NCBI GenBank assembly: GCA_041664965.1
Contig: JBAYJT010000006.1
Coordinates: 1 to 47,594 of the forward strand
Direction: 5' to 3'
Length of the DNA: 47,594 nucleotides
Source of the DNA: JBAYJT01 sp041664965
GTDB lineage: Bacteria; Pseudomonadota; Gammaproteobacteria; UBA9339
The notes beneath the pieces were generated by a model. It saw only the letters and a list, made by a program, of their open reading frames with translations, did not search any database and had not been told where the DNA came from. Within the stretch, counting starts at the first letter, position 1. Each line of letters opens with the position of its first letter. Made by a program: the position numbers and the translations under genes. Positions 23,083-31,884 of this stretch are shown here, in pieces.

Positions 23083-23673
23083 TTAAGTATTCTGAAAAAG
23101 TTGTATATCAATCAACTCACACAAACAATGCAAAATCAAAATATGAGTTTCTTGAATACGGGTAACAATCTTCGATGGGACTCGAATCTCAACATCATTC
23201 GGACGCAAAATTTTAGATATTTTTCCACCATCACATCCTGTCAACGCAATAACGACTAAATTTAATTCATGAGCAATTTTAATAGCTTGTAATATGTTTT
23301 TAGAATTACCACTAGTGGATATAACCAACAGAACATCGCCATTTTTCCCTAATGCTGAGAGGGGTTTAGCAAAAATATCATCATAACTATAATCATTGGC
23401 TATTGCCGTAATAGTAGACGTGTCGGTATTAAGTGCGATAGCTGATAAAGACCGCCTTTCAATATATAAACGATTAATCAGCTCTCCAACAAAATGTTGA
23501 GAATCGGCTGCTGAACCACCATTACCACAACTAAGAATTTTACGATCTGCCCGCAAACAGTCGGCCATCAATTTCCCAGCAATAGCAACTTTCTCAGCCA
23601 GCGTATCTTTAGCCAGCAATTTAGTTTTTACACTTTCTTCAAACGCAACTTGAACATTCTTAATCAAATTCAT
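23083..23673 (-). CDS. SIS-domain protein, DiaA-like / phosphoheptose-isomerase family
   Basis: A 196-residue SIS protein with KILSCGNGGSAADSQHF, ALNTDTSTITAIANDYSYDD, LLVISTSGNSKNIL and the end ARIQE-type IQETHILILHCLCELIDI. Length and detail are closer to E. coli DiaA, a DnaA-binding initiation stimulator, than to GmhA, of which a second copy is encoded at 31877. Position inside a polysaccharide cluster argues for a sugar-phosphate role; the two readings cannot be separated from sequence. AGGTG precedes ATG 23673. Confidence 0.7.
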   Translation of the reverse strand: MNLIKNVQVAFEESVKTKLLAKDTLAEKVAIAGKLMADCLRADRKILSCGNGGSAADSQHFVGELINRLYIERRSLSAIALNTDTSTITAIANDYSYDDIFAKPLSALGKNGDVLLVISTSGNSKNILQAIKIAHELNLVVIALTGCDGGKISKILRPNDVEIRVPSKIVTRIQETHILILHCLCELIDIQLFQNT

Positions 23674-23746
23674 AACTGCACCTACAAAGTATGTATTTAT
23701 TAGAAGATAGGCTGACGCAATAATATGACTTTACTTATTAAAAGCA

Positions 23747-24505
23747 CTATTCAATTTTACTGCAATAATTCAATAAATTTTCCATGTTACTAATATTTTT
23801 TAAAATACTTACATCCTCAATAATATGGTGTTTACCGCTGCTCATAACAAGAACCTGGGTAGCATGTTTTTTAATGAAATCAAGATCGTGCGATACTATT
23901 ACAATGGTTTTCTTTTGAGCCAACAAATTATCAAAAGAACGGAAACATTTTTTTTGAAACGAAGCATCTCCAACCGCCAATATTTCATCAAAAATATAAA
24001 TATCTCCCTTGGCATGCATTGCAATAGAAAAAGCCAGCCTCAATTGCATGCCAGAAGAATAATACTTTAGTGGAGTATGCATGAAGTCAGAGATCTCAGC
24101 AAAATCAAAAATCTCACACTTATGTTTCCGCAAAAACCTCAAACTCAAACCTAATAAAGTTCCATTTAAATACAAATTATCAAGGGCTGTCAATTCATTA
24201 CTAAAAGCCACACCTAATTCCAAAAAAGGAACCACCAATCCAGAAACAATCACCCGCCCCTCTGAAGGCACAATAGTACCCGCTACCAGTTTCGCTAATG
24301 TTGATTTTCCAGCGCCATTTGGCCCAGTTACGCACAGTATTTCAGACTGCTTAATATTCAGGCTCATATCATACACAGCGTTCAGAACATCTATTTTCTC
24401 CGTTTCTTTTTTATATCGACAGAAATTAAGTAGGAAACTCTTAAAGGTGTTATAATGCACCACATAGCGTTTATAAGATTTTGTTACGTGCTCTAGTTTA
24501 ATCAT
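23747..24505 (-). CDS. polysaccharide ABC exporter, ATP-binding subunit (Wzt/KpsT/TagH-like)
   Basis: A 252-residue ATPase: Walker A GPNGAGKSTLAKL, signature region LKYYSSGMQLRLAFSIAMH, Walker B IYIFDEILAVGD, H-loop IVSHDLDF. The typical Wzt C-terminal carbohydrate-recognition domain (about 150-200 residues) is missing, so this is the short KpsT/TagH type, which does not read a glycan cap in that way. Overlaps its permease gene by four bases. Confidence 0.9.
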   Translation of the reverse strand: MIKLEHVTKSYKRYVVHYNTFKSFLLNFCRYKKETEKIDVLNAVYDMSLNIKQSEILCVTGPNGAGKSTLAKLVAGTIVPSEGRVIVSGLVVPFLELGVAFSNELTALDNLYLNGTLLGLSLRFLRKHKCEIFDFAEISDFMHTPLKYYSSGMQLRLAFSIAMHAKGDIYIFDEILAVGDASFQKKCFRSFDNLLAQKKTIVIVSHDLDFIKKHATQVLVMSSGKHHIIEDVSILKNISNMENLLNYCSKIE

Positions 24506-25305
24506 AGGAAATCGACTATCTTATCTTTAAATCTTTTGTAAATATACAGCGAAAATAAAAACAATACAGAAAGAGAGATTGTGTAGCAAATCAACAACCG
24601 ACCATTGCAATAAATTTTATCTTGGTTCTCAAAAAAGATACTTTTTAAGCTTTGTAAAGGAAAGGCAAGTAAATTGGTACAATAATATAAAGTTTGGTAC
24701 TGTTTTGGTATAGGGAGACGATATATTATAGGGGTAAGAAAGACTCCGTAGGTCAAAATCAACTCCCAAACTGGTTGAAAATCACGATAAAATACATTCA
24801 AATTCGCCAAAATTAGGTTTATAGCTATAATAAATAAACTTATAGCAACAAAAGAGCCAACAAAAACTACTACATTTATAATAGCAAAAATAGACTCTGG
24901 CTTAGATTTAGCAAAAAAAATATATGCTAGAATAAATATTATAAAATTCAAACAGTAATTAATCGTTGGGGTTAGATAAGCAGCTAATGGTGGCAACAAC
25001 TTATTAGTTCTTATCTTAGAAATAATAGATCTTTTACCTATATAAGCATTAAGACTAAGTCCTGTTGCCTCAGAAAACCAGGCCCAAATCAAAACTCCAT
25101 AAAATAACTTAAGAGCATAATCTTGCTCAGTAGTTATCTTTAAAATTAATCCGAAAATAGAAAAATAAACTAGAAATTGGAGCAGCGGTTTTACAAAAGA
25201 CCAAAGAAAACCTAAAAAGCTACTCTGGTACTTAAGCTTTAAATCCATAAAGCTCAAAACACATAGTGTTTCTAAATTATGATACATTTTTTTATTTAAA
25301 AGCAT
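24502..25305 (-). CDS. polysaccharide ABC exporter, permease subunit (Wzm/KpsM/TagG-like)
   Basis: A 267-residue ABC-2 permease with about six membrane segments. The N-terminal amphipathic stretch LKLKYQSSFLGFLWSFVKPL is characteristic of the family. It exports a lipid-linked polysaccharide across the inner membrane with the ATPase encoded next. I chose ATG 25305; a TTG three codons earlier directly follows the stop of the GT4 gene and is also possible. Confidence 0.88.
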   Translation of the reverse strand: MLLNKKMYHNLETLCVLSFMDLKLKYQSSFLGFLWSFVKPLLQFLVYFSIFGLILKITTEQDYALKLFYGVLIWAWFSEATGLSLNAYIGKRSIISKIRTNKLLPPLAAYLTPTINYCLNFIIFILAYIFFAKSKPESIFAIINVVVFVGSFVAISLFIIAINLILANLNVFYRDFQPVWELILTYGVFLTPIIYRLPIPKQYQTLYYCTNLLAFPLQSLKSIFFENQDKIYCNGRLLICYTISLSVLFLFSLYIYKRFKDKIVDFL

Positions 25306-25314
25306 AAAACTCAA

Positions 25315-26556
25315 CTACATTACTTGTTCAAAGATTTTTCTATACATTTCAATGCTAGTGTTTATATTATATTTTTTAAAATAAACATCTAAATTACTGT
25401 TAAAATCCTCATTAAAATATCTGATAGAATCAGCTAATTCCAAATAATTACCTATAGCAAATTTTTTAAAACAACCTGGTGCATACTTCTCTAATTCCAT
25501 AAAAGAGTTGTTCTGAGAAAAAACCGCTTTGCAATGCGTTTCTAACGTTAATGATGCTATACCAGAACCGCTCTGCCCTGTCTCATAATACGGTAGAACA
25601 TTAAAATCACAAGCAAACAATGCCTCAATAAATTCATCATCACTTGTCGAACCGCAAAATACCACCCTCTCTTTTAAGGGAACCAAAGTATTATTTGATT
25701 GCCCACGCTCAAGTTCGTATTTATTAATTTTATCCACTATTGACTCCATGTAAGAATCCATCTCATAATGAGCCCCTACAGAAGCCGGGTGTTGCGAACC
25801 AAAAATTAACAATTTGTAATTATCAGGCAAATATCTCATGGCGTCTATGGCTACATGATGCCCCTTATATTTGGAAACAAATCCAAAAATACCTATTAAA
25901 ACATCTCGTCCACTATCAAAACCATATTTCGCACACAATACTTTTCTGGAGGATTTTTCTTTGTATTTACTCAACTCTTCTGATGTCAAAAAAGAAATAG
26001 GATGATCATAAATTCTTTTATAGCGAAATCTAGCTAAAATTAATTCTTTTTCTCTTTTAGTATGAACAACTAAAGCCGCCCCTTTAGCTTGTAATAAAGT
26101 AATAATTTTTTGCGATAAGTGAGCAAAGTAATTTTGCTGTTTAATAGCGCTCATATCTCCGAGTGCTTTTGTGATTTTCAAACTAGCCAAATCTTTTAGA
26201 ACATGTTTTTCCATCATAGACCCAGGCTGGTCATAGCGATGCATAGTCACTATTAGATTCTTGGAAGAATTCACTAACCGCCTGATCCGCCTATATATTT
26301 GATTCGCAAACACACCAAATAATCCTGCTTCAAATTGGATGTTAACATAATCGAAATGTTGTAATTCCTTTGCTATCTCTTCAATATGTTGATCACCCAA
26401 GGCAGCAAAACATTTTTCTACTTTAGTTAGTAGTTTTACCTTTAACGGCAAAACTGTCACATCGTAATACTGAGAAAACCCCTTACGCAAGACCTCAGTA
26501 TATGTAGCATTCCCACACAATTCGTTATAACTACTTACTATCGCCATTTTTTTCAT
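25315..26556 (-). CDS. GT4-family glycosyltransferase
   Basis: A 413-residue GT-B protein. The C-terminal half has the donor-site features LIGIFGFVSKYKGHHVAIDA, LLIFGSQHPAS, VVFCGSTSDDEF and LPYYETGQSGSGIASLT, where an early glutamate of the EX7E pattern is replaced by YETGQSGSG, as in some group 1 relatives. N-terminus KMAIVSSYNELCGNATYTE fits an acceptor-binding lobe. AGGA precedes ATG 26556. Sugar specificity unknown; overlapping/adjacent gene ends indicate one transcript with hddA and the exporter. Confidence 0.82.
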   Translation of the reverse strand: MKKMAIVSSYNELCGNATYTEVLRKGFSQYYDVTVLPLKVKLLTKVEKCFAALGDQHIEEIAKELQHFDYVNIQFEAGLFGVFANQIYRRIRRLVNSSKNLIVTMHRYDQPGSMMEKHVLKDLASLKITKALGDMSAIKQQNYFAHLSQKIITLLQAKGAALVVHTKREKELILARFRYKRIYDHPISFLTSEELSKYKEKSSRKVLCAKYGFDSGRDVLIGIFGFVSKYKGHHVAIDAMRYLPDNYKLLIFGSQHPASVGAHYEMDSYMESIVDKINKYELERGQSNNTLVPLKERVVFCGSTSDDEFIEALFACDFNVLPYYETGQSGSGIASLTLETHCKAVFSQNNSFMELEKYAPGCFKKFAIGNYLELADSIRYFNEDFNSNLDVYFKKYNINTSIEMYRKIFEQVM

Positions 26557-26564
26557 GTTTATTC

Positions 26565-27605
26565 CTAGTTTACCACTCTACTATAAATAACTCTGCTGCC
26601 AAAATCATGAAAACGTATATTCAATCTTTTATATTTTGATAAAGATTGCATTACATTGTCTCGTTTATCTTTCGGAACAACGAATAGGATGAAACCACCT
26701 CCTCCAGCTCCACACAACTTTCCACCCAATGCACCTGCTCGAATTCCCTCTTCATACAAACAATCAATGTCTTGGTTTGTAACATGACTAGATAAGTTGC
26801 GCTTTATGTTCCAACTTTCATGCAATAATCTACCAAATTCATAGACCATTTCCACATCTGTTTTTGAGTGATAAAGTATATCAAATCCATTCTGCACTAA
26901 ATCATGAATCTTTCCTAGCATCTCTATCTTATTAACATTATCATTACTCATGACAGAATTCTGCACTTGAGAAGAAGAACGCATTTTACCAGTAAAAAAT
27001 AGCAAACACGCCTCTTCCAATGCCACTCTTTTATCTTTAGAAATTACAATTGGTTCAACAATAAAATTATTATTTCCAAAAATAATACGATTTAAACCAC
27101 CATACGCAGCGAACACCTGATCTTGCCATCCACCACGATCTTTCATTTTCTCTCGCTCTATCAGTATAGCCTCTCTAGCTATATCTCCAGGAAACTTATA
27201 AACGCCCCTTGATAAATATAAAGCATTCAACATGCCAACAGCAAAAGATGATGATGAACCGATACCACTAGATGCTGGCAAATCTGCATATGAGTGAATA
27301 TCCAAAAAATCATCTTCACTGAAAAATTTGTGATCAACCAACACATGCTTAACTATTTGATGCTCAAGCTCAAGTGGATCATCCACAAATTCTAGCTTTG
27401 AATAGGATAGCCTTATTCTCTTGCCGTCCAACCTCTTAAGCGAGTTTAGTGTCACATACATAAACTTATCAATCGCTGCCCCTAAAACAGCACCATGATA
27501 CTGGTTAAAATAATCAGGGAAATCTGTGCCACCACCAAAAAAACTAATCCGAAAAGGTGTTTGCGTAATAACAATACTTTGAGAGCCTTCAGCGCGCATA
27601 TTCAT
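26565..27605 (-). CDS. hddA: D-glycero-alpha-D-manno-heptose-7-phosphate kinase (GHMP family)
   Basis: A 346-residue GHMP kinase phosphorylating C1 of heptose-7-phosphate to the 1,7-bisphosphate. Motifs: ITQTPFRISFFGGGTDFPDY near the N-terminus, the ATP loop PASSGIGSSSSFAVG, GGWQDQVFAAYGG and the C-terminal GGKLCGAGGGGFILF. These match HddA rather than galactokinase or mevalonate kinase. ATG 27605 has AGGAG six bases upstream. Acts with GmhA (31877) and the HddC/GmhB fusion (29615). Confidence 0.88.
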   Translation of the reverse strand: MNMRAEGSQSIVITQTPFRISFFGGGTDFPDYFNQYHGAVLGAAIDKFMYVTLNSLKRLDGKRIRLSYSKLEFVDDPLELEHQIVKHVLVDHKFFSEDDFLDIHSYADLPASSGIGSSSSFAVGMLNALYLSRGVYKFPGDIAREAILIEREKMKDRGGWQDQVFAAYGGLNRIIFGNNNFIVEPIVISKDKRVALEEACLLFFTGKMRSSSQVQNSVMSNDNVNKIEMLGKIHDLVQNGFDILYHSKTDVEMVYEFGRLLHESWNIKRNLSSHVTNQDIDCLYEEGIRAGALGGKLCGAGGGGFILFVVPKDKRDNVMQSLSKYKRLNIRFHDFGSRVIYSRVVN

Positions 27606-27625
27606 TAATACTCCTGACAATACCC

Positions 27626-28561
27626 CTATTTTCTTGCTTCACTAGAATTAGCAACATACCAATCATAAGTTTGTCGCAATCCCTCCTGCATTGTCACACT
27701 AGGTCTAAAACCAGCCAAAAATATTTTATCTAAACAATAAGAACGATAGTCCTGGCCATTGGGCTTTGTAGCATCCCACTCTATTTTATCCAACATGTTT
27801 GTATAATTAGCCAATTCAACGACAATATCTTTAATAGAATATATATTTCCACTGCCAATATTGACCGGACCACTGACCTTATGCATAGCCAACACCAAAG
27901 CATTTGCCATATCGGATGAATACAAAAAGTCGCGTTTAGCCGATCCATTACCCCATATGACCACACTTGTACCGCTATTTTTTGCCTCATAAAACTTCCT
28001 CACCAAAGAGGGGACAACGTGACCATAATTAATATCAAACTTATCATTAGGTCCATACAAATTAGCGCTGATCACAAAAGAAAAATCCATGTTATAGCTT
28101 TCTTTATAAGCATTCAGCTGAGCTAACATCGCACGTTTAGAATGAGCATAAGAATTTTCCGCTTCATGTGGAGCACCAAGCCATACCATATCCTCTTTCA
28201 ATGGTAATCCTGGAGAAGGATATGGATAAACGCAACCAGTACCCATTGCGACTATTTTCTGAACCTTAACACGATGCGAAGCTTCTACAACATGGGTATT
28301 AATTAGAGTATTACATAAAAAAGATATTGCCTTATTTTTCATATTACCCATAATACCGAAAATAGCACCAGCTAAATGAAAAACATATTCCGGTTGGTAC
28401 TTCTCGAAATACTCAATCGTAGCCTTGTAGTCTGTTAAATCACACTCCTCTATATCTATACTCTTCACATTTTTATACCCTTGCCCTATCAAACAATTAT
28501 ACAAAGCAGTAGCCACCAACCCTTTACCACCAGTAATCAAGATCTTGTTTTCTTTCTTCAC
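27626..28561 (-). CDS. NAD(P)-dependent epimerase/reductase, GDP-fucose-synthase-like
   Basis: A 311-residue extended SDR enzyme: NAD(P)-binding GGKGLVATAL, MGTGCVYPYPSPGLPLKED and the catalytic Tyr-Lys in YAHSKRAMLA, with NLYGPNDKFD and RDFLYSSDMANA in the substrate half as in GDP-L-fucose synthases. In this cluster it probably reduces, or epimerises and reduces, the 4-keto-6-deoxy product of the dehydratase upstream. GTG 28561 with AGAGG six bases before it is the start. Confidence 0.83.
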   Translation of the reverse strand: MKKENKILITGGKGLVATALYNCLIGQGYKNVKSIDIEECDLTDYKATIEYFEKYQPEYVFHLAGAIFGIMGNMKNKAISFLCNTLINTHVVEASHRVKVQKIVAMGTGCVYPYPSPGLPLKEDMVWLGAPHEAENSYAHSKRAMLAQLNAYKESYNMDFSFVISANLYGPNDKFDINYGHVVPSLVRKFYEAKNSGTSVVIWGNGSAKRDFLYSSDMANALVLAMHKVSGPVNIGSGNIYSIKDIVVELANYTNMLDKIEWDATKPNGQDYRSYCLDKIFLAGFRPSVTMQEGLRQTYDWYVANSSEARK

Positions 28562-28584
28562 AAATAACCTCTTTAATATTAAAT

Positions 28585-29598
28585 TTATCTTTGAAGCACC
28601 TTGTATCCATTTTTAATTTTTTCTCGCCAATAATTTAGTAAATCCTGCATAGTAATATCAAAAGCAATCTCTGGCTTCCATCCCGTATGTTGCCTAAATT
28701 TAACAGTGTCTGGAACCTGAAGATCAGCATCAATAGGACGCAACCTCTCTGGATCAACCTCAATTTTAATATCTTTTTGGCATGGAGACATACTAATGAG
28801 TTTTTGCAACATATCTCCTACAGAACAAACATATGAACCACCAATATTGTAATATTCTCCCGGCACAGGATTTACAGTTACCAACATATGGTAAGCGCGT
28901 ACTGCATCTCTAACATCCGCAAAAGTCCTTAATGAATTTAAGTTCCCAACTTTTAAAATTGGTGGAATTAAATTATTTTCAATCATAGCTATTTGCTTGG
29001 CAAAAGTCGACTCAGCAAAGACATCTCCACGCCTTGGACCAGTATGAGTAAACATCCTTGTAGTCATAACTTTTTGTCCATATGCTTCTGCGTGATATCT
29101 ACCAACCAAGTCAGTACCTACTTTGGAAATAGCATAAGGCGATGCGGGATGGAATCCACAATCCTCTTTAATCGGCAATTTATCCTTGCTAACACGGCCG
29201 AAAACTTCTGATGAGGCACACACATGGATAACAGGATCTAAACTAAAATTACGTAATGCTTCCAATAATCTGGCCGTACCTAAAACATTCGTATTGTAAG
29301 TATCAATAGGAGCTTCAAAGCTCGTCCTAGGAAAACTTTGTGCCGCCAAATGAAAAACATAATCTGGTTTCACATGACTAACCACATGTATTAACGAGGT
29401 TTCATCATTTAAATCTCCATAAACAACAAAAATACGCTCCTTTTCATTAATCAGTTTGAGTAAGTGCGAAACATTATCTAATGGACTACGCCAACGTATC
29501 ATTCCATAAATATCCCAATCAGTATTAACCAGCAAATAATCAGCTAAATGTGAACCCACCATCCCAGTAAAACCAGTGATCAAAGCGCGTTTTTTCAT
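28585..29598 (-). CDS. GDP-sugar 4,6-dehydratase (GDP-mannose / GDP-manno-heptose type)
   Basis: A 337-residue extended SDR enzyme of the GMD family: ALITGFTGMVGSHLADYL, VFHLAAQSFPRTSF, CASSEVFG, the YXXXK in SPYAISKVGTDL and TRMFTHTGPRRGDVF. GMD makes GDP-4-keto-6-deoxymannose; the relative DmhA acts on GDP-manno-heptose, which fits the GDP-heptose enzymes next to it. Sequence alone does not separate the two. ATG 29598 has GAGGG seven bases upstream; the ATG two codons earlier is too close to it. Confidence 0.85.
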   Translation of the reverse strand: MKKRALITGFTGMVGSHLADYLLVNTDWDIYGMIRWRSPLDNVSHLLKLINEKERIFVVYGDLNDETSLIHVVSHVKPDYVFHLAAQSFPRTSFEAPIDTYNTNVLGTARLLEALRNFSLDPVIHVCASSEVFGRVSKDKLPIKEDCGFHPASPYAISKVGTDLVGRYHAEAYGQKVMTTRMFTHTGPRRGDVFAESTFAKQIAMIENNLIPPILKVGNLNSLRTFADVRDAVRAYHMLVTVNPVPGEYYNIGGSYVCSVGDMLQKLISMSPCQKDIKIEVDPERLRPIDADLQVPDTVKFRQHTGWKPEIAFDITMQDLLNYWREKIKNGYKVLQR

Positions 29599-29614
29599 TG
29601 TCATACCCTCAAAA

Positions 29615-30925
29615 TTATCTTTCTAAAATAAAATTCACTGCTTCCTGCAAATCAATAAAATTATAATCAGCATTACAAACAAATTTATTGTCTTTGCCTG
29701 CATAACCAGTGCTAAGTAAAATCGACTTTACTCCAGCCCTTTTGGCAGTTTCAATATCAACAGTACTATCACCTATAAACCATGACTGAGATAGGTCGAT
29801 ATTCAGCTCCTGAATTGCTTGTTCTATCAGACCAATATTTGGTTTTCTACAGAAACAAGTTTTCTTATATTCTCTCCGCTCCCCAGCAAAACCAGAATCT
29901 GGATGATGTGGACAAAAATATATTCGGTCTATAAATGCTCCTTCCTGACCAAGCAACCACTCCATCTTGTTGTGAATTTTTCGCAGCTTATTTTCATCTA
30001 CATCTCCCCTTGCAATCACCGGCTGATTTGTAATAACAACAGTTAAAAAATCGCTCTTATTAATAGCCCTAATGGCTGAAGAAACCCCTGGTAATAATCT
30101 CATTTGCTGGATTTCAACAACATAATCTGTTTGATCATTAATCGTTCCATCTCGGTCGAGAAAAATTGCTTTTTTTGCAGACTTAAGATTTCTTTTAAAA
30201 AACTTGCCAGAATTTAAATCTTGCTCTACAGCTAACAATCGCTCGGGCGTTCCTATATCCTTAATGTATTCAATACCATTATATCCGTATAACTTATGAC
30301 CATTGTCTACTAAAGATGGAAAAACTTGTTTACAAAAATCTAGCATTCCTCCTTCAAACCTTATGGTATTCAATACTGATTTATTAATAACATATAAGGA
30401 GGCATTCGCAAGATTCTGAAAATATCCATCCTTAGAATGAGGATAGGAATGAAAAGCAACTATATTGTTACTAGCATCCACTTCCACTAGATCAGAATCA
30501 TGAGGGTGATCATTTGGGTGCAAAAACACTGTTATATCAGCACATTTGCTTTCGTGCAGCTGATAAAAACTAACCAAATCAACATCTAGCATAGTGTCTC
30601 CGTACATAACAATAAATTGGTTCGGCAATTCATTCAGCACATTTAGCACCGCCCCAGCAGTACCTAATGGCTCGTTTTCTTCGTGATAAATAACCTTTAC
30701 CCCCCACTTGGAACCATCACCACAATAATCATATATGTAACTTGCTCCATAACCAAGCATTAGATGTACATTTTGAATACCAGAAGATCTAGCCAAACAC
30801 AACTGATAATCCAACAAAGGGCGACCACAAATATTGACTAACGGCTTAGGCAAACCATGTTCTAACTTATCCCTCAAACGGGTACCTTTCCCACCAGCTA
30901 AAATAAGTAAATCTGGAAAACTCAT
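29615..30925 (-). CDS. fused heptose-1-P guanylyltransferase and heptose-1,7-bisphosphate phosphatase (HddC-GmhB)
   Basis: A 436-residue two-domain protein. Residues 1-235: nucleotidyltransferase with LILAGGKGTRLRDKLEHGLP, KPLVNICGRPLLDY, ENEPLGTAGAVLN and VMYGDTMLDVD. Residues about 250-436: HAD phosphatase with FLDRDGTINDQTDYV, VVITNQP and the GmhB zinc loop (CPHHPDSG and KTCFCRKP), then FIGDSTVDIETAKRAG. One polypeptide would remove the 7-phosphate and activate the heptose as GDP sugar, the last two steps of the GDP-heptose route. No weak internal start is obvious, and the frame is uninterrupted. Confidence 0.9.
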   Translation of the reverse strand: MSFPDLLILAGGKGTRLRDKLEHGLPKPLVNICGRPLLDYQLCLARSSGIQNVHLMLGYGASYIYDYCGDGSKWGVKVIYHEENEPLGTAGAVLNVLNELPNQFIVMYGDTMLDVDLVSFYQLHESKCADITVFLHPNDHPHDSDLVEVDASNNIVAFHSYPHSKDGYFQNLANASLYVINKSVLNTIRFEGGMLDFCKQVFPSLVDNGHKLYGYNGIEYIKDIGTPERLLAVEQDLNSGKFFKRNLKSAKKAIFLDRDGTINDQTDYVVEIQQMRLLPGVSSAIRAINKSDFLTVVITNQPVIARGDVDENKLRKIHNKMEWLLGQEGAFIDRIYFCPHHPDSGFAGERREYKKTCFCRKPNIGLIEQAIQELNIDLSQSWFIGDSTVDIETAKRAGVKSILLSTGYAGKDNKFVCNADYNFIDLQEAVNFILER

Positions 30926-31023
30926 CTGATAGACCCCATATGCAATTATTAACTAAAAAATATAGACATTTGGGAGTGGAATATAATGGATATTTTCCAA
31001 AATACACGCCCCCTTTAACACAG

Positions 31024-31884
31024 CTATCTAGTTAACCACTTATACTCCCACAACGCCTGCCACGACCCAACATCGCTCCAACCAGCATCTAAATTCACCA
31101 TTATTCCATTTGTAGTGTGTTCCATAACTGCATAGTCGATTGAATTATTTGGACAAGCGCTAAATTCTTTTTCCGGGATGGTTAAATATTTATCATTAAC
31201 ACCCAATCCAACAACTACTTTTTCACATGCAGCATGCATTTCGGGAGCAAATTTCTGTAACTCTGCCAAAAACGCACTAGCTCGGAACATGAACATACCA
31301 CTGTTCCAATAGTAATATCCAGCGCGCAAATATTGTTCAGCTGTAGCTAAATTAGGCTTTTCAACAAACTTCTCTATAACAAACGCTTGGCTATCCGTAT
31401 CCTCTACACACTTGATGTAGCCATAACCAGTCTCTGGACAACTTGGCTTAATCCCAAATGTAACTAATTTGCCCTGCTCTGCGTACTGCGTTCCGAGTGC
31501 AATAGCTGCTTTTAACTGTTCTTGATCTTTAATAGCATGATCAGCCGGCAAAACCAGAAACAGCGGATCCTTGCCAATATTCATTTCATACATAGCCACA
31601 ATAGCAATAGCTGGAGCTGTATTGCGTCCAATTGGCTCTAAAAATATTTTTTGTGCATCTCGATTAACTTGGCAAAGTTGCGCTGCAATTAAATCCTTAT
31701 GGCTAGCATTACCAACAATAATGGGCTCTACAAAACCGTCCACGGAAACTCTTGCTATAGTTTCTTGAAACAAAGTTTTTTCACTCAAAAGCGGCAAAAA
31801 CTGTTTGGGCAGTTCTTTGGTAGAAAGTGGCCAAAGCCTCGTTCCAGAACCGCCAGCAAGAATAATTGGAGTAATTTTAGCCAT
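31024..31884 (-). CDS. manC: mannose-1-phosphate guanylyltransferase, shortened ManC
   Basis: A 286-residue protein making GDP-mannose. Signature IILAGGSGTRLWPLSTKELP with KQFLPLL is at the N-terminus; then LVLPADHAIKD, KFVEKPNLATAEQYL, YYWNSGMFMF and NLDAGWSDVGSWQALWE. It stops about 10 residues after that point. Monofunctional relatives continue for about 65 residues as a left-handed beta-helix and bifunctional ones add a cupin domain; neither follows in any frame downstream. ATG 31884 overlaps the gmhA end by eight bases. Confidence 0.87.
   Translation of the reverse strand: MAKITPIILAGGSGTRLWPLSTKELPKQFLPLLSEKTLFQETIARVSVDGFVEPIIVGNASHKDLIAAQLCQVNRDAQKIFLEPIGRNTAPAIAIVAMYEMNIGKDPLFLVLPADHAIKDQEQLKAAIALGTQYAEQGKLVTFGIKPSCPETGYGYIKCVEDTDSQAFVIEKFVEKPNLATAEQYLRAGYYYWNSGMFMFRASAFLAELQKFAPEMHAACEKVVVGLGVNDKYLTIPEKEFSACPNNSIDYAVMEHTTNGIMVNLDAGWSDVGSWQALWEYKWLTR

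Noticed and set aside
30926..31023. Frameshifted remnant of the ManC beta-helix or cupin domain
   Set aside because: Short stops in all three minus-strand frames and no family motif; the gap is AT-rich and non-coding.
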